This document shows positions 56,063-63,221 of a DNA stretch of 64,000 bases, in pieces. Each line of letters begins with the position of its first letter. Positions within the stretch are counted from its first letter, which is position 1. The DNA is taken from IMG/VR virus record IMGVR_UViG_3300047325_000130, positions 1 to 64,000 of that record. The stretch is one strand, 5' to 3'. The notes under the pieces are model-generated. The model was not told where the DNA came from. It saw nothing but the letters and a program-made list of their open reading frames with translations, and did not search any database. Origin of the DNA: a virus. The position numbers were made by a program, and so were the translations under genes.

Positions 56063-56527
56063 CATGAGTAACATAGATTTTACCATGCGTTAACATGTAT
56101 CACCGTGAATTTAATGGGAGTGCGTAACAACCAAAAATCACATAAATTTGGTAAAATCAATTATATTTTTTGATATTTTTTGGTAAGTTTTTAAAATTAA
56201 ACACTATTTAAATAAAAACACAAAATCGTTATAAGCAAAACGAAAATAGATAGTTTGATTTACATTTAGTAAAATAGCAGTTGCTATCTATAAACTTTTA
56301 AAACACGCGAAATTTACATATATATTATTTTTCGCTAATACGAAAAAATTACTGTTTGTCAAACAGTTTGATGAAATATTACAAAATTTTAACTTGGAAA
56401 ATTAATTAAGGCTGTTACTTAAAGAGTATGGCACAGGTGAACCAAATGTTGGTTAGAATTTTGCAATAGACTGTTAAAAAGACTTGATAGTTTAAGTAAA
56501 AGAAACTAATATTTGGTTACTAAATGC
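56063..56527. other. A+T-rich noncoding island with a palindrome
   Basis: About 465 bases without a convincing gene. Contains ACTGTTTG-T-CAAACAGT (56351-56367), many A/T runs, TTTTTTGATATTTTTTGG at 56164-56181 and a TTTAAATAAA stretch. Position between two strong early transcription units and low complexity would suit a replication origin or an operator region; nothing proves either. Confidence 0.4.
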
Positions 56528-56557
56528 TTACAACGATTGTGCATTATATGGTATAAT
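56528..56557 (+). promoter_or_regulatory. sigma70-like promoter, extended -10
   Basis: TGGTATAAT (consensus -10 TATAAT at 56552-56557 with TG extension) and a weak -35 TTACAA at 56528-56533, about 39 bases before the ATG at 56596. Confidence 0.6.
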
Positions 56558-56595
56558 GTACAAGTCAATAACAGACTATATACGGAGTAAGACTT

Positions 56596-56946
56596 ATGGA
56601 AAATACGGAAAATACGGAAAATGCTGAGCGCACCTTCAATGTGGTTGGGACCTCAATGCTCGAACGTCAACGTAAGCTACGGTTTGCGTCTGGTTCGGCA
56701 AGGACCCGTGCAAACATACTGAAGAGACACAATCACCGCGAAGTTCAGCTAATTGAACTTCCGAAGCCGATGACCAAGGCTGAGGCAATTGCGTGGTTGC
56801 AGAATAAAGTTGGTATCAAGCCGGCAGCTGATGTAGCTGATATAGATTTGAAGCAGATAGCTACCGGACTAAAGGAAGTGATGAAGAGCTTGCCGCCGCA
56901 GCAAGCACCAAAACGAGGTCGCCCGGTAAAAGAGACGACCGCGTAA
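56596..56946 (+). CDS. nucleoid-protein-like paralogue with AT-hook tail
   Basis: 116 residues; paralogue of 55551. FNVVGTSMLERQRKLRFASG, RTRANILKRHNHREVQLIEL and ELPKPMTKAEAIAWLQ align with its N-terminal domain. Instead of the Lys/Ala tail, the C-terminus has PKRGRPVKE, an AT-hook core (R-G-R-P) that binds the minor groove of A+T DNA. The N-terminus has a three-fold ENT repeat. Own extended -10 promoter and terminator. Probably a DNA-binding regulator or nucleoid organiser. Confidence 0.75.
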   Translation: MENTENTENAERTFNVVGTSMLERQRKLRFASGSARTRANILKRHNHREVQLIELPKPMTKAEAIAWLQNKVGIKPAADVADIDLKQIATGLKEVMKSLPPQQAPKRGRPVKETTA

Positions 56947-56973
56947 CAGTAGTTACGTGACTTCCGTAAAAGG

Positions 56974-56995
56974 TAGGCGGCTTACTGGCCGCCTA
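56974..56995 (+). terminator. rho-independent terminator
   Basis: Stem TAGGCGGC/GCCGCCTA with loop TTACTG followed by TTCTTTT, 28 bases after the stop at 56946. Confidence 0.85.
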
Positions 56996-57157
56996 TTCTT
57001 TTGCCTGAATTTTGAATACAACCATACCGTGTAAAAATTTGAAATACAACCATAAATATATTTGACAACTATTACATGTTAGACTAACTTCTAGTTAAGT
57101 TTGTGTAATTGCAAAAAATTAACAGACCCAACGGTTATAAAAATTGGGGTAGGTTGT

Positions 57158-57421
57158 ATGATTCGAAAATTTTCAACTGCGGTTACTAGCATTCAATATA
57201 ATGATGAAGACTTAACTAGAGTTTATATCGAGCTCTATGATAGAGCATTTACTTTAGAAGGACCGAATGCCGTTGTTCTTTTAAAAGAATGCTTTGTTGC
57301 CGTAAACATGTTTGCACATGGCGGTAATGAAGAATTTGAATTTGAACATGATAACTTTCATAATTGGCTAGACGATACTATTTCGGCATTAGTAGATATG
57401 CCGGCGATTGTTATGCATTGA
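57158..57421 (+). CDS. hypothetical acidic protein
   Basis: 87 residues from the ATG at 57158 (GGGGTAGG upstream); an in-frame TTG at 57101 would add 19 residues. MIRKFSTAVTSIQYNDEDLT; then ECFVAVNMFAHGGNEEFEFE and FHNWLDDTISALVDMPAIVM. Acidic, single domain, unknown. Confidence 0.6.
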   Translation: MIRKFSTAVTSIQYNDEDLTRVYIELYDRAFTLEGPNAVVLLKECFVAVNMFAHGGNEEFEFEHDNFHNWLDDTISALVDMPAIVMH

Positions 57422-57490
57422 ATCTATGAAAGTTACTTCTAATCTTTTGAGGGCCAAATCATCAAAGCCTGACCTGCCATCGATTTACTT

Positions 57491-57532
57491 ATTTGATAAT
57501 TGATCAAATAATAGCAAATATATATTTGATCA
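57491..57532. promoter_or_regulatory. triple ATTTGAT/ATCAAAT half-site array
   Basis: ATTTGAT (57491-57497), ATCAAAT (57503-57509) and, with opposite arm, ATTTGAT-CA (57524-57532) form two overlapping inverted repeats just before the membrane protein gene at 57544. A candidate operator; no regulator known. Confidence 0.4.
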
Positions 57533-57543
57533 GGATTTATTGC

Positions 57544-57783
57544 ATGTTATTGTATTTCTTTTATATTGCTGCATCTGTTGTACTTCTATGGTTTTTTGTA
57601 AAAAACTATTGGTTTTTAATTTTTGGACGAAGAAATTCTGTCAATAAGACTGGGTTACCGGCCCACCAACGATATAGAAATGCTTTGCTAGACGAGGTTG
57701 CTAATGCCATTTCGTCCAAAACAGAATTAATGAATAGTAAATATTTTTCTGATTTTGTCCTGTCATTAAAAGACATTCAATAA
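57544..57783 (+). CDS. small membrane protein
   Basis: 79 residues. The N-terminal helix MLLYFFYIAASVVLLWFFV is followed by an aromatic patch and a soluble tail (YRNALLDEVANAISSKTELM). AGGA ribosome-binding site. N-terminal anchor topology with cytoplasmic or periplasmic tail undetermined. Function unknown. Confidence 0.6.
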   Translation: MLLYFFYIAASVVLLWFFVKNYWFLIFGRRNSVNKTGLPAHQRYRNALLDEVANAISSKTELMNSKYFSDFVLSLKDIQ

Positions 57784-57821
57784 TTGGTTTACTTTAGTAA
57801 TGTTTTATGCTACATTGTAGT

Positions 57822-58382
57822 ATGAATATTGTTGAAAAAATGGATATATTTGCAACAGCGGCTCATGCTGCTGTTGGACAGGTACGAAAATACACAGGTG
57901 AACCATATATTGTTCATCCAAGACATGTACGAGAAATCTTACTTAAATTTTGTACAAGTGAGGTTACTCCGGAAATGGAAGCAATTGCCCTTGGACATGA
58001 TGTATGCGAAGATACTGATGTAACAATTGAATTGATTGACGAAATTTTTGGAAAAGAAATTGCCGAAGGCATTGGTTGGTTAACTGATGTCAGTAAACCG
58101 AGCGACGGTAATCGAAAAGTACGTAAGGAAATTGATAGGCAGCATACCGTTCAAGCTCCGGTTAGATTCAAAAATATTAAAATATCTGACTTGATCAGTA
58201 ATACGTATAGTATACGCGAGCATGATCCAAATTTTGCCGAAGTGTACTTAAAAGAAAAAGCTGCATTGCTTGCGAGTTGTGATGATGCTGATCCCGGACT
58301 ACTAGCAGAAGCTCATCGAATTTTGACAGAATCGATTTCTATTTTAGAAAACGAGCGGTTACAAGCTTCTCTTAAGAAATAG
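57822..58382 (+). CDS. SpoT/MESH1-like HD hydrolase
   Basis: 186 residues. HD-domain phosphohydrolase of the (p)ppGpp-hydrolase group: FATAAHAAVGQVRKYTGEPY with HP, then GHDVCEDTDVT supplying the HD metal pair, then WLTDVS, IKISDLISNT with conserved Asp-Asn. No synthetase or TGS/ACT part, so a small alarmone hydrolase (MESH1/SAH-like) is the best reading; substrates could also be other phosphorylated nucleotides. Two ATGs (57807, 57822) lack a ribosome-binding site; I prefer 57822. Its 3' end overlaps the convergent gene at 58372 by 11 bases. Confidence 0.8.
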   Translation: MNIVEKMDIFATAAHAAVGQVRKYTGEPYIVHPRHVREILLKFCTSEVTPEMEAIALGHDVCEDTDVTIELIDEIFGKEIAEGIGWLTDVSKPSDGNRKVRKEIDRQHTVQAPVRFKNIKISDLISNTYSIREHDPNFAEVYLKEKAALLASCDDADPGLLAEAHRILTESISILENERLQASLKK

Positions 58383-58578
58383 AATCGTAAAATTGTTCGG
58401 CTCTTGCGCGTGTAGCAAAGTTTTTTGTTTCCACATCTCGGTCACTATCCCATGTAACTGAAAAATGAGAACCTTCGTCGGTTAGTTGTTTAACTCCGAT
58501 TCGGCGCATGGTTCTAGTATCGTATAACGGATGTTCCTCTAGAACCGTACCTTCGATTATTAAATCTTTTACTTTCAT
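58372..58578 (-). CDS. small hypothetical protein
   Basis: 68 residues from MKVKDLIIEG. Contains LEEHPLYDTRTMRRIGVKQL and FSVTWDSDRDVETKNFATRA, ending in EQFYDS. Acidic/basic mix, no known family. A GATAAATAT box 30-40 bases upstream on the minus strand may be its promoter. Confidence 0.55.
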   Translation of the reverse strand: MKVKDLIIEGTVLEEHPLYDTRTMRRIGVKQLTDEGSHFSVTWDSDRDVETKNFATRARAEQFYDSIS

Positions 58579-58667
58579 ATTTTTATCCAAGTTAAAACTA
58601 TATTTATCTATCCAATAAAAGTTTTGCCTGGTTGATCTTTTATAAAAATTTTGTTAAATATATCGTT

Positions 58668-58832
58668 ATGAGTAAGAAATCGATATCGCGCGAAATTAAA
58701 ATCGCACCTATTCAAAAGCGGCGGCGCGCGATTGAACTCTTTGCGGTTGATTCTCCGTTTCGTGCAAAAATTACACCAGTTAAAAAGCCTTATAAACGTA
58801 AACCAAAGCATCAAAATCAACCTCCGGAGTAG
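58668..58832 (+). CDS. small basic phage protein
   Basis: 54 residues, highly basic. RRRAIELFAVDSPFRAKITP then VKKPYKRKPKHQNQ follows the pattern of a common phage small protein (LF-x-x-x-x-P-F-R-x-x-V ... KRKPKH). Probably nucleic-acid binding or an assembly factor; unproven. Start at the ATG at 58668. Confidence 0.6.
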   Translation: MSKKSISREIKIAPIQKRRRAIELFAVDSPFRAKITPVKKPYKRKPKHQNQPPE

Positions 58833-58838
58833 GTAACT

Positions 58839-59066
58839 ATGATACCGATTGACTTGCAAAAAGAGTATTATAACAAAATTCGAAAATTTTGGAACACTGT
58901 CATTCCTGGACTAGAAGATCAAACTCTGGAGTTTGATATAAAAACATCAATTTTTAATGCTCTTCAAAAGCGCGGCCATTATGCTTTAGGTATTTCTGGT
59001 GGTCCGGACGATATACTTAATGCTTTACGTGACGACGGATTTGAAATTACACGTAAAAAGAAATGA
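58839..59066 (+). CDS. hypothetical protein
   Basis: 75 residues: MIPIDLQKEYYNKIRKFWNT; FDIKTSIFNALQKRGHYALG; DDILNALRDDGFEITRKKK. Mostly helical, basic end. Follows 58668 by six bases in the same direction. No family. Confidence 0.6.
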   Translation: MIPIDLQKEYYNKIRKFWNTVIPGLEDQTLEFDIKTSIFNALQKRGHYALGISGGPDDILNALRDDGFEITRKKK

Positions 59067-59106
59067 TCCCGTCAAAGCCTTCTATTGAGGGCGCTTGGGG
59101 TGAGCG

Positions 59107-59114
59107 TATAAATA
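59107..59114 (+). promoter_or_regulatory. T4 late promoter consensus TATAAATA
   Basis: Exact TATAAATA 23 bases before the ATG at 59138, with ACAAGGAT as ribosome-binding site between. This decides the start of the next gene. Confidence 0.65.
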
Positions 59115-59137
59115 GTATATCATTACAAGGATATACT

Positions 59138-59770
59138 ATGTCGCACACCGAAGATATGAGAAAACTAATCAAGTTATTAGAAGCATCTGAACCATATGTC
59201 GGTCCGGACAAATACCTTCTTGACCCTGATGTAGAATATAGTGCAGAAGGTAAGAAAAAAGGCGAAATAAACAAAGTCGTTGCAAGATTAAAAAGTATTG
59301 CAAGCGGACGTTATACTCGTCTTGCAAATAATGTAAGAAGAATCGGTGAACTACAAACAGAGATTGAAAAATTAGATCAAGAAGCTAAAGAAGATGCTCG
59401 CGAAGCAATTGCTGATTTGTTTCATGCTAAAGATAGTATCTATACACGAGTTGTTGAGACTGTGAGTTTTGTAATCAAATTAACCGCTGATCCAAAACCT
59501 ACCACAACAGTAAAATATGAAAAAGTTTTAACTGATTTAGAACAACATTTGACTCCGCAACTACGGGTAATTTTAGAAGATCTTAAAGTCAAATATTCTA
59601 CTGAAACAACTAAAGCGGCTGCGTTAACTATTCAAGGCCCTGGGCCAAAAAAGAAAGTAGAAGAATCTTTTGAAAATGATCCGTTTGCAGCTTATCTTAA
59701 TAAGATTGAAAATTGGGCTAGGAAATATGATCAAGTTTTAGATTCTTTGGAAAACGAAGTCTTCAATTGA
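59138..59770 (+). CDS. coiled-coil virion-type protein
   Basis: 210 residues. Helical throughout with heptad-like RRIGELQTEIEKLDQEAKED and later DLEQHLTPQLRVILEDLKVK. Starts MSHTEDMRKLIKLLEASEPY, a start style common to late proteins of T4-like environmental phages. An earlier in-frame ATG at 59063 would place the late promoter inside the gene, so I reject it. Probably a structural or scaffold protein; no domain named. Confidence 0.65.
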   Translation: MSHTEDMRKLIKLLEASEPYVGPDKYLLDPDVEYSAEGKKKGEINKVVARLKSIASGRYTRLANNVRRIGELQTEIEKLDQEAKEDAREAIADLFHAKDSIYTRVVETVSFVIKLTADPKPTTTVKYEKVLTDLEQHLTPQLRVILEDLKVKYSTETTKAAALTIQGPGPKKKVEESFENDPFAAYLNKIENWARKYDQVLDSLENEVFN

Positions 59771-59801
59771 CATTTTTAAAAGCGTAACATACGCTTTGTA
59801 A

Positions 59802-60245
59802 ATGTTGATATTATTAGTATATGTTTTTTTTATTTTAGCGATTGCATGTTGTAATTATTCAATAATATATAAACGCAATTATCCTGCTCGACAACTCAAA
59901 AAAGATTTAAAATCCGGGCAAGCAAAACATGTAGAATTATTTCATTGGAATGGTAAGATAGTAGCTGTTATTGCATATAAAATTAACAATATATGGGTTG
60001 CACCTTTCACTGACGGAACTTGTTATAAACAGCAGGACCATAAGTTTTTAGTAAAATTAAACGATGATGGCAGTACTGTACCATATACAGGGGAGAAGTT
60101 AGATTTTGTTAAATGTTGGTTACCTGTTGACGATGATGAAAAAATATTGATGTTACTTAAAAATGAAGACTATATAAGAAATCATTTTAAAAATATTGAT
60201 AATTCCTGGCTACACGAATCTTTTAGAAAAAGATATGGTAGATGA
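59802..60245 (+). CDS. single-pass membrane protein
   Basis: 147 residues with an N-terminal helix (MLILLVYVFFILAIACCNYS) and a soluble domain of about 110 residues (ARQLKKDLKSGQAKHVELFH; WVAPFTDGTCYKQQDHKFLV). Ends four bases inside the next gene. The second gene has a related layout, so the two may be distant paralogues or partners in the envelope. Function unknown. Confidence 0.6.
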   Translation: MLILLVYVFFILAIACCNYSIIYKRNYPARQLKKDLKSGQAKHVELFHWNGKIVAVIAYKINNIWVAPFTDGTCYKQQDHKFLVKLNDDGSTVPYTGEKLDFVKCWLPVDDDEKILMLLKNEDYIRNHFKNIDNSWLHESFRKRYGR

Positions 60246-60788
60246 AAATTCTATTACTTGAAATATTTAAATTACTATCATCTATAATTATATCTATATT
60301 ATATATTTCATATATGGTATCAACATTACATTCTGGTTTTTATATTGGATGTATTATCACTATTGTATATTCGTTCTTATTGGTTTTTATAAACGTTAAT
60401 ACGTTTAAGAGAGTTAAACGAATTATACGACTTATAAAAGGTATAGAATATCAAGTAATATTGGTCGATTTCGATGGAGACTCGTATCTTGCAAGTGCAG
60501 TAAAAATTAAGGATGATATTTTTGCAAAATATTATTATTACACAGATAGCAATTACTTACGTTTATTAGATGGACGGCACTGTTCTTCACCCGGATTTAG
60601 ATAACCATCATATTAGCTTTTGGGAACCAGGTCATATTAGATTTTGGGAACCAAGTAGTATAGATGATAAAATACAGATGCGGTTAACTGTAGGCAATTA
60701 CATTGGGGATTATCTAATGTCATTAAATGACGGTGGTTACGAAATTAAAAAGAAGAACTTAAAAAAGTACTGCGGAAAAGAGTCCTAA
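60242..60788 (+). pseudogene. membrane protein broken by a one-base shift
   Basis: The first frame gives two hydrophobic helices (IFKLLSSIIISILYISYMVS; YIGCIITIVYSFLLVFINV) and a domain to YYYYTDSNYLRLLDG. It then runs to an early stop. A +1 shift at GATGGACGGCAC (about 60568-60580) continues as GTVLHPDLDNHHISFWEPGH through to KKKNLKKYCGKES. The joined product is about 180 residues. Either an extra base in GG or genuine decay. Confidence 0.65.
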
Positions 60789-60794
60789 ATTTGG

Positions 60795-60823
60795 TTGACA
60801 TATAGTTCAATGTATGCTATTGT
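60795..60823 (+). promoter_or_regulatory. sigma70-like early promoter with extended -35 before the ligase
   Basis: TTTGGTTGACA, -35 TTGACA at 60795-60800 and -10 TATTGT at 60818-60823, 17-base spacer; ligase ATG at 60848. Confidence 0.7.
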
Positions 60824-60847
60824 GAACAACATATAAGGGGTTTAAAT

Positions 60848-62281
60848 ATGAAAACAGCGACCGATGTAATTGCAAAGCTTGAAGCTCATAATGGTAAACT
60901 CGAAAAAGAGCAAATTGTTAAGGATGCATTTGCAGCTGGTATTTTTGAGTTTTTTGAAGCCGCTGCAATGGCATATAATAAACTACGCAGTTTTGGTGTT
61001 AAGCAAGTTCCGCTGATTGAGGATGAGGACGAGCCCGGGTTTGTTTCAACTTTTACTTGGGATCATTTTAAGATACTTGTTGCCAAACTTGAATCTCGCG
61101 AATTGACAGGTAATGCTGCGCGGGATGCGCTTCGTGCCGCAGCCGATAAATGCACTGTTCGTGATTGGAATGGATTTTATCGTCGAGTACTTATCCGTGA
61201 TTTTAAATGTGGTGCGGGTGAGGGTACAATCAATCGTGCTCTTGCGGATTTAATGAAAGCAACAAAAGACAAGAAAATTAAGGCTGAATTGCTTAGGCAC
61301 ATGGTTCCTGAATTTAGTGTGCAACTTGCTAAGAACGGCGACGATCATCCAAAGAAAATGACCGGTATCAAATTGCTTGATCCCAAGTTGGATGGTTGTC
61401 GATTAACTACGATAATTGATATCGTCGATAAAACAGTAACTCAATATACCCGCCATGGAGCAATTAACGATCGCTTCACTAATATTACAACTGCACTTGC
61501 TAAACTAATCCCTCTTCTAAAACGTAGTGTTGTTCTAGACGGCGAAGTAGTTAGTCAAAACTTTCAGCAGATGATGACTCAGCTAAATCGAAAAACTGCT
61601 GACACGCGCGATGCTAAGCTTGCATTGTTTGATATTATCGCATTGGATGATTTTAAAAAGCTTCAAGACCCGGATCCTGAAGTAAAAAGTACTGCAAGCA
61701 AAATTACTCAAACAAAACGTCACGAAGAATTGGTCGAACTTATTCCTTTGTTGCAGCAAGTGTCAGGTGATACAGTTTACGTTATTCCTAAGTTGTCGGT
61801 AGATTTGAATACCGTCGAAGGACAACAGACCTTCAAAGAATTCAATAATACAACGGTCGCTGCTGGGTTTGAAGGTATTATGGTTAAGGATCCGATGGCG
61901 TCATATGAATGTGATCGCACATTTGCTTGGCTAAAAATAAAACCGTTCATTACCGTTGATCTAGAAATTATCGACGTTCTCCCTGGTAACGCAGGCAGTA
62001 AGTATGAAAAGACTTTGGGCCGACTTGTTTGTAAAGGTGAAGAACAAGGAAAGAAAGTCAAAACCAAGTGCGGTGGCGGGTTTAGCGACAAGCAACGTGA
62101 TGAAATTTGGACAGCATTTAAAAAGAATCCAAAGTCGGTTATTGGTTTAATTGTTGAGATCAAGGGAGACTGCTTGACCCTTAGTGCGGATGATGATTTA
62201 GATTTAGCAGAAGACGAATGGAGTGTACGTTTTCCGGTGTTTATGCGGTTCCGTGGGCAAGTACGGGGAGAAAAGATTTGA
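60848..62281 (+). CDS. ATP-dependent DNA ligase
   Basis: 477 residues, T4-type. Nucleotidyltransferase motifs in order: I (KLDG in LLDPKLDGCR, near 180-185, adenylated Lys), III (SVVLDGEVV), IV (FEGIMVKDP) and V (AWLKIKPF). The N-terminal 170 residues are a T4-like DNA-binding region; a C-terminal OB domain follows motif V. Seals nicks during replication and recombination. AGGGG ribosome-binding site and a strong early promoter upstream. Length equals T4 gp30 (487). Confidence 0.95.
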   Translation: MKTATDVIAKLEAHNGKLEKEQIVKDAFAAGIFEFFEAAAMAYNKLRSFGVKQVPLIEDEDEPGFVSTFTWDHFKILVAKLESRELTGNAARDALRAAADKCTVRDWNGFYRRVLIRDFKCGAGEGTINRALADLMKATKDKKIKAELLRHMVPEFSVQLAKNGDDHPKKMTGIKLLDPKLDGCRLTTIIDIVDKTVTQYTRHGAINDRFTNITTALAKLIPLLKRSVVLDGEVVSQNFQQMMTQLNRKTADTRDAKLALFDIIALDDFKKLQDPDPEVKSTASKITQTKRHEELVELIPLLQQVSGDTVYVIPKLSVDLNTVEGQQTFKEFNNTTVAAGFEGIMVKDPMASYECDRTFAWLKIKPFITVDLEIIDVLPGNAGSKYEKTLGRLVCKGEEQGKKVKTKCGGGFSDKQRDEIWTAFKKNPKSVIGLIVEIKGDCLTLSADDDLDLAEDEWSVRFPVFMRFRGQVRGEKI

Positions 62282-62283
62282 AC

Positions 62284-62472
62284 ATGAAACTCCGGCATTT
62301 TTTGCAGACGGTTGTAAATCAATTTGAGAGTTATCCTGACGATGAAGTGCTAACGCTGGGTGATTGGCTTGAGTCCAACGACCCTGCCGAGCCGGACCTG
62401 TGTTTCCGGGGTGTTTTCAAAATTAAGGTGGGAGACTTTCGCGCTTGGCTTAATGAAACCAATGATAGTTAG
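62284..62472 (+). CDS. small acidic hypothetical protein
   Basis: 62 residues starting MKLRHFLQTVVNQFESYPDD with GGGGAG about 14 bases upstream, two bases after the ligase stop. Acidic, one domain (LGDWLESNDPAEPDLCFRGV). Probably cotranslated with the ligase; function unknown. Confidence 0.6.
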   Translation: MKLRHFLQTVVNQFESYPDDEVLTLGDWLESNDPAEPDLCFRGVFKIKVGDFRAWLNETNDS

Positions 62473-62802
62473 ATGGCAAGTGCTCGCAGTACCATATCGG
62501 ACCGATCTATGATTCTTTTCAAATTGACTTTAACGAATCCGTTTATTAAAGAGAAATTTATTTCTGGTTGGGATAAATTTTATAAACTTAATAAACATAA
62601 AGTATTTGAGATTGATACTCATTATTATTCTAAATCTTTGTTCGAATTAGATGTAGATTTAAATTGGCTAGGGAGGGATCATGCTGGTCCAGAAATCTCA
62701 ATAGCACTGTTTGGGTTTACTATTCGTTTAGTAATTTATGACATTCGGCATTGGGATTATGATAAAAACACCTGGCTTACGGAGAAGAGTAATGCGTTTT
62801 AA
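62473..62802 (+). CDS. phage hypothetical protein (FKLTLTNPF family)
   Basis: 109 residues, starting directly after the previous stop. MILFKLTLTNPFIKEKF, HKVFEIDTHYYSKSLFELDV and a GRDHAGPEISIALFGF/RLVIYDIRHWD end form a pattern I know from many small phage proteins of unknown role. An alternative start is the ATG at 62509, closer to family N-termini. Confidence 0.65.
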   Translation: MASARSTISDRSMILFKLTLTNPFIKEKFISGWDKFYKLNKHKVFEIDTHYYSKSLFELDVDLNWLGRDHAGPEISIALFGFTIRLVIYDIRHWDYDKNTWLTEKSNAF

Positions 62803-63070
62803 ACAGTTGTCTCCCAAGTTCTTTCCATTTTTAGGAGCAATAATTTTACTTGTATTTTCAATTAAATGGACTACAAATTGGACACAAGATGAACTTGGTT
62901 GGGTCTGCAGCGGTCTCAAAATGATTTTTCAGCATTTAACAGGTACTCCGTTAATTAACGATACAGTGCATATTTCATTCGTTGTGGCATTGCTCATAAA
63001 TGTATTTACATGCTTTAGTATGTTGGTATTTGATTTTTGGATTTGGGTTGTACATGCAATTTTTGGATAA
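62792..63070 (+). CDS. two-helix membrane protein
   Basis: 92 residues from the ATG at 62792 with ACGGAG upstream; it overlaps the previous gene by 11 bases. Helices FFPFLGAIILLVFSIKW and HISFVVALLINVFTCFSMLV plus an aromatic end. A holin-like size and topology, but nothing specific. Followed by a hairpin. Confidence 0.6.
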   Translation: MRFKQLSPKFFPFLGAIILLVFSIKWTTNWTQDELGWVCSGLKMIFQHLTGTPLINDTVHISFVVALLINVFTCFSMLVFDFWIWVVHAIFG

Positions 63071-63080
63071 AATATCCAAA
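63062..63080 (+). terminator. hairpin at the end of the ligase operon
   Basis: TTTGGATA/TATCCAAA with loop AAA, overlapping the stop codon at 63070. It isolates the following late-promoter RNA from read-through. Confidence 0.55.
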
Positions 63081-63086
63081 TAAATA
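63079..63086 (+). promoter_or_regulatory. T4-like late promoter box (AATAAATA) of the structured RNA
   Basis: AATAAATA, with predicted start about six to eight bases downstream, i.e. at about 63092-63094, where the closing stem of the RNA candidate begins. Confidence 0.5.
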
Positions 63087-63090
63087 TTAT

Positions 63091-63218
63091 TGTGGTAAGG
63101 AAAGTCTACCTACCGGTTGGCGCCGACAGAGTAGGTAGAGCAGGGATTGCAACTCTGTAAACGGAGAATGGGAAAACGGAGCGGACTTAACGTAGTTTGA
63201 TACCTCACCGGCCACATG
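63091..63218 (+). ncRNA. compact structured RNA candidate, RNase P-like core signals
   Basis: Noncoding 128-base stretch, G+C-richer than its surroundings. Stems: closing TGTGG (63091-63095)/CCACA (63212-63216); AAGTCT (63102-63107)/GGACTT (63183-63188); TACCTAC (63107-63113)/GTAGGTA (63131-63137), which competes for 63107; and CTCTG (63153-63157)/CGGAG (63162-63166). AGGAAAGTC followed at the far end by CGGACTTAACG, with a GTAAAC loop between, is reminiscent of the bacterial RNase P P4 helix and the CR-IV/CR-V regions. It is far shorter than known bacterial RNase P RNAs and would lack the specificity domain. Bounded by late-type boxes on both sides. Alternatives: an unrelated phage regulatory RNA. 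Confidence 0.55.
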
Positions 63219-63221
63219 TTA

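Noticed and set aside
59063-59137. Upstream ATG start for the coiled-coil gene
   Set aside because: It would place an exact TATAAATA promoter inside the coding region, and the downstream ATG has a good ribosome-binding site.
61777-62322. 181-codon minus-strand frame over the DNA ligase
   Set aside because: Antisense shadow of a clear ligase gene with all motifs on the plus strand.
62728-62919. Minus-strand frame over the membrane protein gene
   Set aside because: Shadow; no ribosome-binding site and it overlaps two supported plus-strand genes.
63091-63218. tRNA or tmRNA gene
   Set aside because: No cloverleaf, no GGTTCGA-type T-loop, no CCA-like 3' end and no tag reading frame with tRNA-like end.
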